Positions 56,813 to 64,000 of a stretch of DNA of 64,000 nucleotides are shown here, piece after piece. The position numbers and the translations under genes were made by a program. Under the pieces are notes generated by a model. It saw nothing but the letters and a program-made list of their open reading frames with translations, ran no database searches and was not told where the DNA came from. Source of the stretch: Enterococcus wangshanyuanii (GTDB lineage: Bacteria > Bacillota > Bacilli > Lactobacillales > Enterococcaceae); the NCBI RefSeq assembly GCF_002197645.1, contig NZ_CP021874.1:620001-684000 (forward strand), given 5' to 3'. Each line of letters opens with the position of its first letter. Position 1 is the stretch's first letter.

Positions 56813-57512
56813 CGTGATAATTCACCACCCCAACGGTACAGCCTAATAGTGTAGAAAATAAAACTGAAAGTTCTGGAGAAAAGAAGCCCATAAATAGATA
56901 CAGCGAAACGATCACCGTTCCTAAAACGATCAATGTTTCTTTGGTGTGTTTTTTTATTGGGTCGTCCAACTGCAATATGAATAAACCAGCAAACATCGCA
57001 ACTAATGCAAAATCTAAGCCAAGTAAATATGGATCCGGAATCCAAGTACCTAATAATCCGCCAATAACCGTGGCAAGAATCCACGCAGCATAAGCCGTGA
57101 TGTTCAATCCGTGTGTCCATGCCGAAGTGACACGGTTTTCATTATTCAAAGCAGACATCAAGACACCGTATGATTCGTCGGTTAAAAGCGTTCCGATGCC
57201 GATGCTTGTAATCAGAGGCTCCTGTTTAAAATATGGAGCAACAGACATGCTCATTAAAAAATGACGTAAGTTTACTAAAAAAGTAGTAAAGATAATTGCT
57301 GAAACTGGTGAATGAATTGCCAGCATGCCGCAAATAATAAACTGAGCACCTCCGGCATAAACCAAAATGGACATTAGTGCGATTTCCAAGATCGATAGAC
57401 CGACATTTTTACCAACCACTCCGGCGGCGATTCCAATGCCTAAGTAGCCTAAAATTGTTGGAACACAAGCCATTATCCCTTCTTTAAATGTGTTATATTC
57501 TTTTTTTTCCAT
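56805..57512 (-). CDS. azlC: AzlC-family branched-chain amino acid exporter subunit
   Basis: A 235-residue polytopic membrane protein with about seven or eight transmembrane segments. The AzlC signature GGAQFIICGMLAIHSPVSA lies near residues 55-73, followed by FLVNLRHFLMSMS and DESYGVL. It pairs with the overlapping azlD gene. AAGGAGA precedes the ATG. A hairpin of CAGCCAAT/ATTGGCTG lies immediately upstream in the leader. Confidence 0.9.
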   Translation of the reverse strand: MEKKEYNTFKEGIMACVPTILGYLGIGIAAGVVGKNVGLSILEIALMSILVYAGGAQFIICGMLAIHSPVSAIIFTTFLVNLRHFLMSMSVAPYFKQEPLITSIGIGTLLTDESYGVLMSALNNENRVTSAWTHGLNITAYAAWILATVIGGLLGTWIPDPYLLGLDFALVAMFAGLFILQLDDPIKKHTKETLIVLGTVIVSLYLFMGFFSPELSVLFSTLLGCTVGVVNYHDE

Positions 57513-57531
57513 ACTGTTTCTCCTTGTATTT

Positions 57532-57551
57532 CAGCCAATCGTCATTGGCTG
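57532..57551 (-). repeat. Hairpin upstream of azlC
   Basis: CAGCCAAT (57532-57539) and ATTGGCTG (57544-57551) with a 4-base loop, about 20 bases before azlC. It is either a 5' leader structure or a weak terminator. Confidence 0.45.
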
Positions 57552-57653
57552 TTTTCATCCATATATAGAGCAAATAATTCTGTTCTAAAAAATACAGGCA
57601 TTCGCGTTTGATCTGTTTTGTATAGACATAATGCCCTATGCGATGGATCCAGA

Positions 57654-57690
57654 AGGAAAACGAGACAAAAGTACAAAGACCTTTGCCTCA
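57654..57690 (-). terminator. Probable terminator of mapZ
   Basis: On the minus strand GAGGCAAA pairs with TTTTGTCTC across an 11-base loop, followed by GTTTTCC. It is a modest hairpin about 25 bases after the stop. Confidence 0.5.
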
Positions 57691-57714
57691 TCTATTTCTT
57701 CTAGAAAACACCGA

Positions 57715-59655
57715 TTATCTTCCTGCATTTCTTGAAGCATTTCCTTTGAACCAGCCCGTTTTAGCATTGATCGTCACTAAATACTGACCATCTCCACCAT
57801 AGAGATTATAATAACCTTCTCCATCAATGATCCTTGCAGGCTGTAAAGAGTAGTTGCCTGCTGTAATGTAACCACGCTCGATACAAGTAGCAATGACTTT
57901 CTCTTGAACGCCAGGTGCCCAAACCCATGCTGGATTGCTCATATCACTAACGTCATTTGCATCTGCAGTGTAAACAGGTGCAGTATAAACACCATCAGCA
58001 TTGGCAGGTGTAAATGTACTTGCATTTGGTTGTCCGCCATTAGCAGGCTGTGCACCATTTCCTTGATTATCATAAGTAGCTGTATTGCCAACTGTTGACT
58101 GACTATTTGCTTGATCGACGGCTGCTTGCTGTTGAGCTGCCGTTGCTGCTTCTAGCTCAGTCAATGCTTGATCCGCTTTTGCTAGCGCCTCTGTTAGTGG
58201 CTTACGCAAGTTATCGCTTTTAACTTGATCAACTTCAGTTTTAGCGGCATTATAGGTCTCTCGTGTCAAAGCTTCGGTTGTTTGATCATCTTTATAGACA
58301 ACTTCAACTGCGGCTTTAGCTTTTTGTAATTGATCATATTGTGTGATTGCTTGATCGATCCCTTGATTGATCAAGTTATCAAATTCGTCTTTTTCATTAT
58401 GTTTGCTAATATCGACTTTTTTGTCGGCTTTGATTGCAACATCATTTAATTTATTTCCAGAAATAACAGGTTGATCAAATAGCTCGTTGACTTGTGAAAG
58501 TGCCGTTTGTTTCGTCGTAACCTTGTCGTACAGCGCTTGTAATTTATCGTAGTCTTGATCATCTTTCAATGTGTCCAGATTTTCTTTGATCGTTTTCGGG
58601 CTCAAATTGACCATCTCTGGTTTGATGAATAGTTGTTTATCATCGGTAAAATAACTATTTAATTCTTTTTCCGTTTGAGAAGCAAGTTTTTCATTCGTTT
58701 TAGACACTTTTGTTCCGTCAGAGGCTTCTTTTTGTGTTTGACTATAGGCAAACCATGAACCTCCTGCAAGTACTACAACTGCTGCTAGAACAATTGATAA
58801 TTTTTTATAGTTTTTTGGTTTAGACGGTTTTGAATCGTCAGATTTCGGTTCATCTTTAGTAGTCGAAGTCGCAGGTTTTGCAAAATGATCTTTCGCAGAA
58901 GATGACCCTTCTTCGCCATCTTTAAAAAAGATTGGTGCTGCATCCATTTCAATTTCTTCTGGCTTTTTACTATTAGAAGGAATTTCATTTGCTTCTTTCG
59001 GTAATGCTTTTGGACCAATCGGTTTTTCTTCAGGTTTAACAAACTTAGTGATTCCTTCTTTTGGTGTATTATTCATTGGTTCTTCAGTTTGTTTTTTATC
59101 CTCGTCTGTAGGTTTCACTTCATCTTGTCCTTTGTCGTTAGATTCTACTTCTGATTCAATGACTTGTTCTGTTCCTTCAGAATCAATCTCATCCTTTATT
59201 GCCTCTACCTCCTTAACCTCTTCGTTTTCTACAACATCTCTTGGTTCATCCGTAGAGGTTAAGTCTGTGCTATCTTGTTCATTTTTGTGATCGTTGATAT
59301 ACTGGGCTAGTGCACCAGTATCTTCAATAACCGCTTCTTTGTCTTCAATTATTTTCTCAGATTCTTGTCCACTTTCCTCAGTAGTCGTGCTAGCTTCTTC
59401 TTGTTGCTCGTTAAACATTGTCATGACATGACCGATACTCATATCTTTTAGTTCCGACCACTCAATGTTTTCATTTTGTTTTTTATTAAGAAAACTTGAG
59501 GTTGATTCTTCATCGTTGATGATCGTTTCTGTGTTCGTTTCATCTGTTGACATTTTTTCGCTTTTTTGGTCTTCTTTAAAAGAATGACCACAATTTGGAC
59601 AGATTTCTTCTTTATTATCTATTTCAGTTCCGCAATTTGGACATTGTTTCGTCAT
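57715..59655 (-). CDS. mapZ: MapZ-like cell division site-positioning protein with N-terminal zinc ribbon
   Basis: MapZ (LocZ) marks the future division site and guides FtsZ in Lactobacillales. The 646-residue protein shows a zinc ribbon at 5-23 (Cys5, Cys8, Cys19, Cys22; CPNCG twice). A MapZ-type cytoplasmic motif region follows at about 63-125 (WSELKDMSIGHVMTMF, then LAQYINDHKNE). Next come a long acidic disordered region, one transmembrane helix at 286-304, an extracellular helical domain (about 315-500), an Ala/Gln/Asn-rich linker (505-565) and a C-terminal peptidoglycan-binding-type domain at 573-640 (NPAWVWAPGVQEKVIATC, GEGYYNLYGGDGQYLVTINA). The C-terminal domain strongly resembles pneumococcal MapZ from memory. 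The zinc ribbon is not in the pneumococcal protein. Confidence 0.85.
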   Translation of the reverse strand: MTKQCPNCGTEIDNKEEICPNCGHSFKEDQKSEKMSTDETNTETIINDEESTSSFLNKKQNENIEWSELKDMSIGHVMTMFNEQQEEASTTTEESGQESEKIIEDKEAVIEDTGALAQYINDHKNEQDSTDLTSTDEPRDVVENEEVKEVEAIKDEIDSEGTEQVIESEVESNDKGQDEVKPTDEDKKQTEEPMNNTPKEGITKFVKPEEKPIGPKALPKEANEIPSNSKKPEEIEMDAAPIFFKDGEEGSSSAKDHFAKPATSTTKDEPKSDDSKPSKPKNYKKLSIVLAAVVVLAGGSWFAYSQTQKEASDGTKVSKTNEKLASQTEKELNSYFTDDKQLFIKPEMVNLSPKTIKENLDTLKDDQDYDKLQALYDKVTTKQTALSQVNELFDQPVISGNKLNDVAIKADKKVDISKHNEKDEFDNLINQGIDQAITQYDQLQKAKAAVEVVYKDDQTTEALTRETYNAAKTEVDQVKSDNLRKPLTEALAKADQALTELEAATAAQQQAAVDQANSQSTVGNTATYDNQGNGAQPANGGQPNASTFTPANADGVYTAPVYTADANDVSDMSNPAWVWAPGVQEKVIATCIERGYITAGNYSLQPARIIDGEGYYNLYGGDGQYLVTINAKTGWFKGNASRNAGR

Positions 59656-59753
59656 TCATTCCGCCTCACATTCTATCATTCAAGTAAATCTAATCTACCA
59701 TAAAAACGCCGTTCTTCCAATATGTACTATCTAACTTTTTTGTTACGATTATT

Positions 59754-59797
59754 TAAAAAAAGAGTGAAGCAAAACTAAACAAAAGTTTTGCTTCACT
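59754..59797 (-). terminator. Terminator of rpoD
   Basis: A perfect 14-bp stem (59763-59776 with 59784-59797) is followed on the minus strand by a run of seven T. It separates the dnaG-rpoD operon from mapZ. Confidence 0.85.
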
Positions 59798-59859
59798 TTA
59801 AAACTTAGATAAACAGCGTTCTATCAGCTATCTTTATTCATTTTTAACCGTAACTACTC

Positions 59860-60966
59860 TTATTCTAAAAAGTCTTTTAATTGTTTAGAACGAGATGGAT
59901 GGCGTAATTTACGCAATGCTTTCGCTTCGATTTGACGAATACGCTCACGAGTTACGCCAAATACTTTTCCAACTTCTTCTAATGTCCGAGTACGTCCATC
60001 ATCTAGACCAAAACGTAAACGCAGGACATTTTCTTCACGGTCAGTTAGTGTATCTAAAACGTCTTCTAATTGTTCCTTCAACAATTCATATGCTGCATGT
60101 TCAGCAGGACTTGTTGCATCTTGGTCCTCGATAAAATCACCAAGATGAGAATCGTCTTCTTCACCGATCGGTGTTTCTAAAGAAACAGGCTCCTGTGCGA
60201 TCTTTAAGATCTCACGTACTTTTTCAGTTGGAAGGTCCATTTCTGCACCGATTTCTTCAGGTGTTGGTTCTCTGCCTAAGTCTTGCAGTAATTGACGTTG
60301 GATTCGGATCAATTTATTGATCGTTTCTACCATATGCACTGGAATCCGGATCGTTCTTGCTTGGTCAGCGATCGCACGTGTGATCGCTTGACGAATCCAC
60401 CAAGTCGCATACGTTGAAAACTTGAATCCTTTACGGTAATCAAATTTTTCAACGGCTTTCATCAAGCCCATGTTTCCTTCTTGAATCAAGTCAAGGAATT
60501 GCATACCGCGACCAACATAACGTTTAGCAATCGAAACCACTAAACGTAAGTTAGCTTCTGCCAAACGCTGTTTCGCTTCTTGATCTCCTTCTTCGATCTT
60601 CAAGGCAAGCTCAACTTCTTCTGCTGCTGTCAGCAATTGAACACGGCCGATTTCTTTTAAGTACATACGTACAGGGTCATTGATTTTGACACCCGTAGGA
60701 GCAGATAAATCTTCCATTTGGGCCTTTTCAGCAACTTTTTCATCTTTTTTAAGACTATGTTCACTAGGGTCGCCATTTTCATCTACAACACTGATACCAG
60801 CGTCTTCAACTTTTTGGATCAATTTTTCCATTTCATCTGCATTCAATGTAAATGGTGTTGCTAATGTGTTTGTTAGATCATCATAAAAAACAGTTCCTTT
60901 AGGCTTGTTTTTCTTGATAAAGGCTGCCAGTGCAGCTGCATATTTTTTTTCTGTTTCTTTTTCCAT
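59860..60966 (-). CDS. rpoD: RNA polymerase primary sigma factor (SigA)
   Basis: Housekeeping sigma-70. The 368-residue protein has region 1.2/2 ([38 protein letters not shown]), the -10-recognition helix in [18 protein letters not shown], region 3, and region 4.2 ([20 protein letters not shown]) ending [14 protein letters not shown]. Length is the usual short Gram-positive form. It lies 77 bases downstream of dnaG with no terminator between, the conserved macromolecular synthesis operon arrangement. Confidence 0.97.
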   Translation of the reverse strand: MEKETEKKYAAALAAFIKKNKPKGTVFYDDLTNTLATPFTLNADEMEKLIQKVEDAGISVVDENGDPSEHSLKKDEKVAEKAQMEDLSAPTGVKINDPVRMYLKEIGRVQLLTAAEEVELALKIEEGDQEAKQRLAEANLRLVVSIAKRYVGRGMQFLDLIQEGNMGLMKAVEKFDYRKGFKFSTYATWWIRQAITRAIADQARTIRIPVHMVETINKLIRIQRQLLQDLGREPTPEEIGAEMDLPTEKVREILKIAQEPVSLETPIGEEDDSHLGDFIEDQDATSPAEHAAYELLKEQLEDVLDTLTDREENVLRLRFGLDDGRTRTLEEVGKVFGVTRERIRQIEAKALRKLRHPSRSKQLKDFLE

Positions 60967-61043
60967 GAAAAGAAGGCCCCCTTCATTTTTCCATTCAGCT
61001 AAATCTATAAATAATAGTCAAATACATGCTCTTGATCAATTCA

Positions 61044-62948
61044 TTAAGAGGCTGTACGACTTTTTTGCAATTGTCTTACTAAGCCGATGACTTCAATAGA
61101 TAGCTCATCAACCAATTGTTTGTTGCCAATTCGTTCTGCTTCTTTTTTTTGCTGTTGCTTTAAAGAAATTTGTTCTTCCAAGCTGGAATTCTGAATCACA
61201 CGGATAACATCTGCGATTTCGCGATCCGAACTTTCTTCAGAAATCTTTTGAAGAGAAATATCGATAGCTAGCTTCTTTGTCGGTTCGTCTTTCAAATAGT
61301 CAACAAAATCAGCAAGTAAAAAATCACTGTGGATACTCATATAGCTGTCCAAAAGTAAATATAACTCTTGATACTGATCGTGTGCAAAACTAAAATCAGT
61401 CAGCTGCATGACCTGATTACGAATCCCCTGTTCGTTCATTAAACGATAGATGAGGGTTCGCTCTGCTTTTTCTACTTGAGTCAAAGGCAATTTATTTTGA
61501 GCGGAAGGAATAACTTCTGCTTCAAAAAATTCAGGTGGTTCGAACATCCCGTCCATCTCCATAGCAGGCGGTGGTGGCGGTGCTTGCTGTCGTTCTCTTC
61601 TTTTGACCGACCGTTGTTGTGCTTCAAGTTGTTTTAATTGTTCTTCCAAGGAATGAAAAGATAATTGAAATTCTTGGGCCAACTGATTCAAATATCGATC
61701 TTTTTCTAACGGTGACTGAACGAGTAAAAGCTCTTGGAGTAGTTCATTAACATAATCCAACTGTTCTTTTTCGTTGTTCATATTTCTTGATAAGCGATGG
61801 TATTGCATTTTGAAGCTAAAAACCGTTTCGCGTCCATGAAGTGCAAGCTCACGGAAAGAATCACTACCATATTTTCTTAAATAGTCATCCGGATCAAGTT
61901 TTTCCGGGATACTAACAATACTTAGTTGGAAACGACTATGATCACTCAATAAAGAAATCGCCCGATTTGTTGCTTCCACCCCTGCTTTATCACCATCGTA
62001 GCAAATAACAAGTTCTTGAGCGACCCGCTCTAGTTTGCGAATTTGCTCATTTGTTAAGCTGGTTCCCATCGAGGCAACCCCGCTAGTGATCCCAGCTTGC
62101 CAAGCAGCAAGTACATCCATAAAGCCTTCAAATAAGAAGACAGTATTTTCTTTGCGGATTTCTTTTCGAGCCTTATCAAAGTTAAATAAAGTATCTCTCT
62201 TATTGAACAAGATCGTCTCGGGACTATTGAGATATTTCGGCATATCATCGCCCGAAAATTCTTCAGTTTTAAGAAGTCGTCCGGAAAAAGCAATAATATT
62301 TCCACGATCATCATTGATCGGAAACATCACACGCTGATAAAAACGATCTAAAAATTCACCGTTATCCCGCTGAATAAACAGACCAGATTCTTTAAATAAT
62401 TCTTCAGCTATTTGTTCATTTTGAAAAACCTGACTTAAAAAATCACGTTTTTGCGGAGCAAAACCGATCTTGAACGTTTCAATCAACTCTTTCGTCAAAC
62501 CACGTTCGAGCAAATAATTTAAAGCCGGCTCGCCAATTTGTGTATTCATCAATACGTGATGGTACAGATCCGCTGCTTTTTTATGCAGTTCAATCAATTT
62601 TCGATTTTGGATACTTTCAGTCGTGTCCCCATCATAAGAAGTATTCCAATCAATGGAAACAGGAATCTGTTCAAGCTCTGCAACTCTTTTGACTGATTCG
62701 GGGAAGCTGATCCCTTCGATTTCCTGCAGAAAATTAAAAACAGTTCCACCTTTTCCGCAGCCAAAACAGTGAAATATCTGCTTGTCTTCTGCTACCGAAA
62801 ATGAAGGGGAACGTTCTTCGTGGAACGGACATAGACCCATATAGTTCTTGCCGGATTTTTTCAATTGAACATACTGTCCAACAACATCAACAATATTTGT
62901 TCGTTGCCTTACTTCCTCGATCACTTCTTGAGGAATTCGTTGTGCCAC
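61044..62948 (-). CDS. dnaG: DNA primase
   Basis: Synthesises RNA primers for replication. The 634-residue protein has the N-terminal zinc ribbon Cys40-x2-His43...Cys61-x2-Cys64 (CPFH and CFGC), the RNA polymerase domain with TOPRIM motifs LFEGFMDVLAAWQAG and VICYDGDKAG, and a C-terminal helicase-binding domain. The start is the GTG at 62948 (MAQRIPQEV), eight bases after AGGAGG. The longer frame start is a GTG inside the ribosome binding site. The leader in front of it contains a promoter and then an intrinsic terminator. Confidence 0.96.
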   Translation of the reverse strand: MAQRIPQEVIEEVRQRTNIVDVVGQYVQLKKSGKNYMGLCPFHEERSPSFSVAEDKQIFHCFGCGKGGTVFNFLQEIEGISFPESVKRVAELEQIPVSIDWNTSYDGDTTESIQNRKLIELHKKAADLYHHVLMNTQIGEPALNYLLERGLTKELIETFKIGFAPQKRDFLSQVFQNEQIAEELFKESGLFIQRDNGEFLDRFYQRVMFPINDDRGNIIAFSGRLLKTEEFSGDDMPKYLNSPETILFNKRDTLFNFDKARKEIRKENTVFLFEGFMDVLAAWQAGITSGVASMGTSLTNEQIRKLERVAQELVICYDGDKAGVEATNRAISLLSDHSRFQLSIVSIPEKLDPDDYLRKYGSDSFRELALHGRETVFSFKMQYHRLSRNMNNEKEQLDYVNELLQELLLVQSPLEKDRYLNQLAQEFQLSFHSLEEQLKQLEAQQRSVKRRERQQAPPPPPAMEMDGMFEPPEFFEAEVIPSAQNKLPLTQVEKAERTLIYRLMNEQGIRNQVMQLTDFSFAHDQYQELYLLLDSYMSIHSDFLLADFVDYLKDEPTKKLAIDISLQKISEESSDREIADVIRVIQNSSLEEQISLKQQQKKEAERIGNKQLVDELSIEVIGLVRQLQKSRTAS

Positions 62949-62998
62949 TGTTCTCACCTCCTAAAAAAAGCTAAAAGCTAATTCACGTGATAGTCAGT

Positions 62999-63023
62999 AA
63001 AAAAGCACTGAAGCCTTCAGCGC
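62999..63023 (-). terminator. Intrinsic terminator inside the dnaG-rpoD leader
   Basis: On the minus strand GCGCTGA/TCAGTGC (extendable to nine pairs, one G-T wobble) is followed by six T. It lies about 25 bases after the predicted transcription start and 50 bases before the dnaG start, so it would either attenuate the operon or end a very short RNA. Confidence 0.7.
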
Positions 63024-63054
63024 GATTTCCAAAAGACACAATTACACATGGTTC

Positions 63055-63082
63055 ATTGTATCACATTCAGCATTATTTTCAA
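63055..63082 (-). promoter_or_regulatory. Promoter of dnaG-rpoD
   Basis: TTGAAA (63077-63082), a 16-bp spacer and TACAAT (63055-63060) preceded by TGA (extended -10) on the minus strand. Confidence 0.7.
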
Positions 63083-63176
63083 GTAAATTGCACTTTTATT
63101 TTCTTCTCGAAAAAATGATATTAATTAGTTTACATAAAATAAATATGGTTATTTGTAATAGTGCATACAAAAGAAG

Positions 63177-63202
63177 AAAACAGATGACGAACCATCTGTT
63201 TT
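63177..63202 (-). terminator. Terminator of the SPFH protein gene
   Basis: AAAACAGAT (63177-63185) pairs perfectly with ATCTGTTTT (63194-63202). T-rich sequence follows on the minus strand. Confidence 0.75.
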
Positions 63203-63233
63203 CTCTCTCAATTAAACTCGTCGCTTTTTAGAG

Positions 63234-64000
63234 CTATTGATTCACTTGATCTTTATTATCTTGTGCTGTCCACAGTTCTTTGACAACAGGGATATTGCCC
63301 AATTCAGTCATATTGCTTGGTAAAATGACTGTGTTTGTCTCGCTTTTAACCACTTGTTTAAACGCTTCTATGCCCAGATAAGCTAGCGCCTGATCATTTA
63401 AATCGCTGTCTTTGATTGCCTGATTTAGAGCTAAAATTCTTTGTCTCTCAGCTTCAGTTGTAATTCGAATTTTTTCTGCTTCTGCATTTGCATCGATTTT
63501 AGTTCTTTCTGCGCGAGCCTCAGCGTCGATTTTAGTCTGTTTTGCTCGGGCTTCTGCATCGATTTGCATTTGAGATGCATTGGCTTCGGAGTCCAAAATG
63601 ATCGATTGTTTTCGACCTTCCGAAATCGTGATCGTTGATTCTTTATCTCTGCTTGCTGTGATCAATTTATTCATTGAATTAACGATTTCATCAGAAACAG
63701 AGATTTCACCGATATTGATTCGGTCAATCGATAAACCGTACCCGGCAGTAATATCTTTCACACTTTCAAACAGGCTGACATTGATTTCTTCGGTACCGTT
63801 AAGCACCTCATTCAAATCCATTTTCCCGATGATGCCGCGTAGATTTGATTGACAATCTTGAATCATCGATGTAACAGAATCTTCATTGTCATAAACAAAC
63901 GCACGAACATCCGTTACATGATATTTGATTGCTTCATCAACTTCTACGATAACATTATCTCTTGTAATCACGCTTTGAGATTCAATCTCTAAAGGCGTTT
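63234..64000 (-). CDS. SPFH/Band 7 (stomatin-like) protein, 5' end outside the window
   Basis: The reading frame is open to the window edge (upstream codons TPLEIESQSV precede the apparent GTG at 63971), so the N-terminus is missing. The 255 visible residues hold the SPFH domain (VITRDNVIVEVDEAIKYHV, DLNEVLNGTEEIN) and an alanine/glutamate-rich coiled-coil region with repeated IDAEARA-K/E-x-TKIDA units (about 140-185 of the visible part). The C-terminal part contains LPSNM. Such proteins scaffold membrane microdomains and often accompany a membrane protease. Any partner lies beyond this window. Confidence 0.9.
   Translation of the reverse strand, partial: TPLEIESQSVITRDNVIVEVDEAIKYHVTDVRAFVYDNEDSVTSMIQDCQSNLRGIIGKMDLNEVLNGTEEINVSLFESVKDITAGYGLSIDRINIGEISVSDEIVNSMNKLITASRDKESTITISEGRKQSIILDSEANASQMQIDAEARAKQTKIDAEARAERTKIDANAEAEKIRITTEAERQRILALNQAIKDSDLNDQALAYLGIEAFKQVVKSETNTVILPSNMTELGNIPVVKELWTAQDNKDQVNQ

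Noticed and set aside
56809..57120. 103-residue minus-strand ORF overlapping azlC in another frame
   Set aside because: Same-strand frame shadow of azlC, which has clear family motifs and membrane topology.
62999..63023. Terminator belonging to the upstream SPFH gene
   Set aside because: That gene already has a perfect 9-bp terminator at 63177-63202, and a promoter lies between the two hairpins.

Overview
The window is a chromosomal segment of an AT-rich Firmicute, most likely an Enterococcus. The reasons are a 447-residue NADH peroxidase with Cys42, a MapZ cell-division homologue (a Lactobacillales protein), the xerC-hslV-hslU-codY order, a T-box leader, Bacillus-type SOS boxes and Gram-positive terminators. 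I cannot name the species. About 58 genes are supported, mostly on the minus strand. No rRNA, tRNA, CRISPR array, prophage or insertion sequence was recognised.

Layout. 0-5.4 kb: end of an unknown gene, NADH peroxidase, CorA transporter, cardiolipin synthase, UPF0316 protein. 5.4-15.9 kb: DUF1803-like protein, pyrophosphatase, pyruvate formate-lyase and its activase, topoisomerase IV (parE-parC), CoA-binding protein. 16-23 kb: plsY, aldose epimerase, codY-hslU-hslV-xerC, trmFO. 23-34 kb: topA, dprA, rnhB, rbgA, lepB, a PDZ/S41 protease, yozE-msrA-ypmS-SGNH hydrolase, degV, hemolysin III. 34.3-42.6 kb: an SOS-box-controlled small membrane protein, apt-recJ, LapA-like, SDR-rnz, a CiaRH-like two-component system, a DUF1269 protein.

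42.6-50.6 kb looks accessory and holds the two most interesting gene sets. One is a compact operon of a VTC-domain (polyphosphate polymerase family) protein, a DUF4956 membrane protein and a beta-helix carbohydrate-binding lipoprotein. The other is an apparent kynurenine-use operon: MFS transporter, kynureninase, alanine dehydrogenase. A divergent Lrp/AsnC regulator and a consensus CcpA (cre) site sit at its head. Kynureninase would release alanine and anthranilate, and alanine dehydrogenase would turn the alanine into pyruvate, ammonia and NADH.

50.6-64 kb returns to core genes: obg, a stand-alone gap, DAHP synthase behind a T-box leader, fur, cvfB, azlCD, mapZ with an extra zinc ribbon, dnaG-rpoD behind a leader containing a terminator, and the end of an SPFH protein cut by the window edge.

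Many starts were moved from the longest ORF to the codon with a properly spaced Shine-Dalgarno sequence. Several of these are TTG or GTG, and each entry says why.
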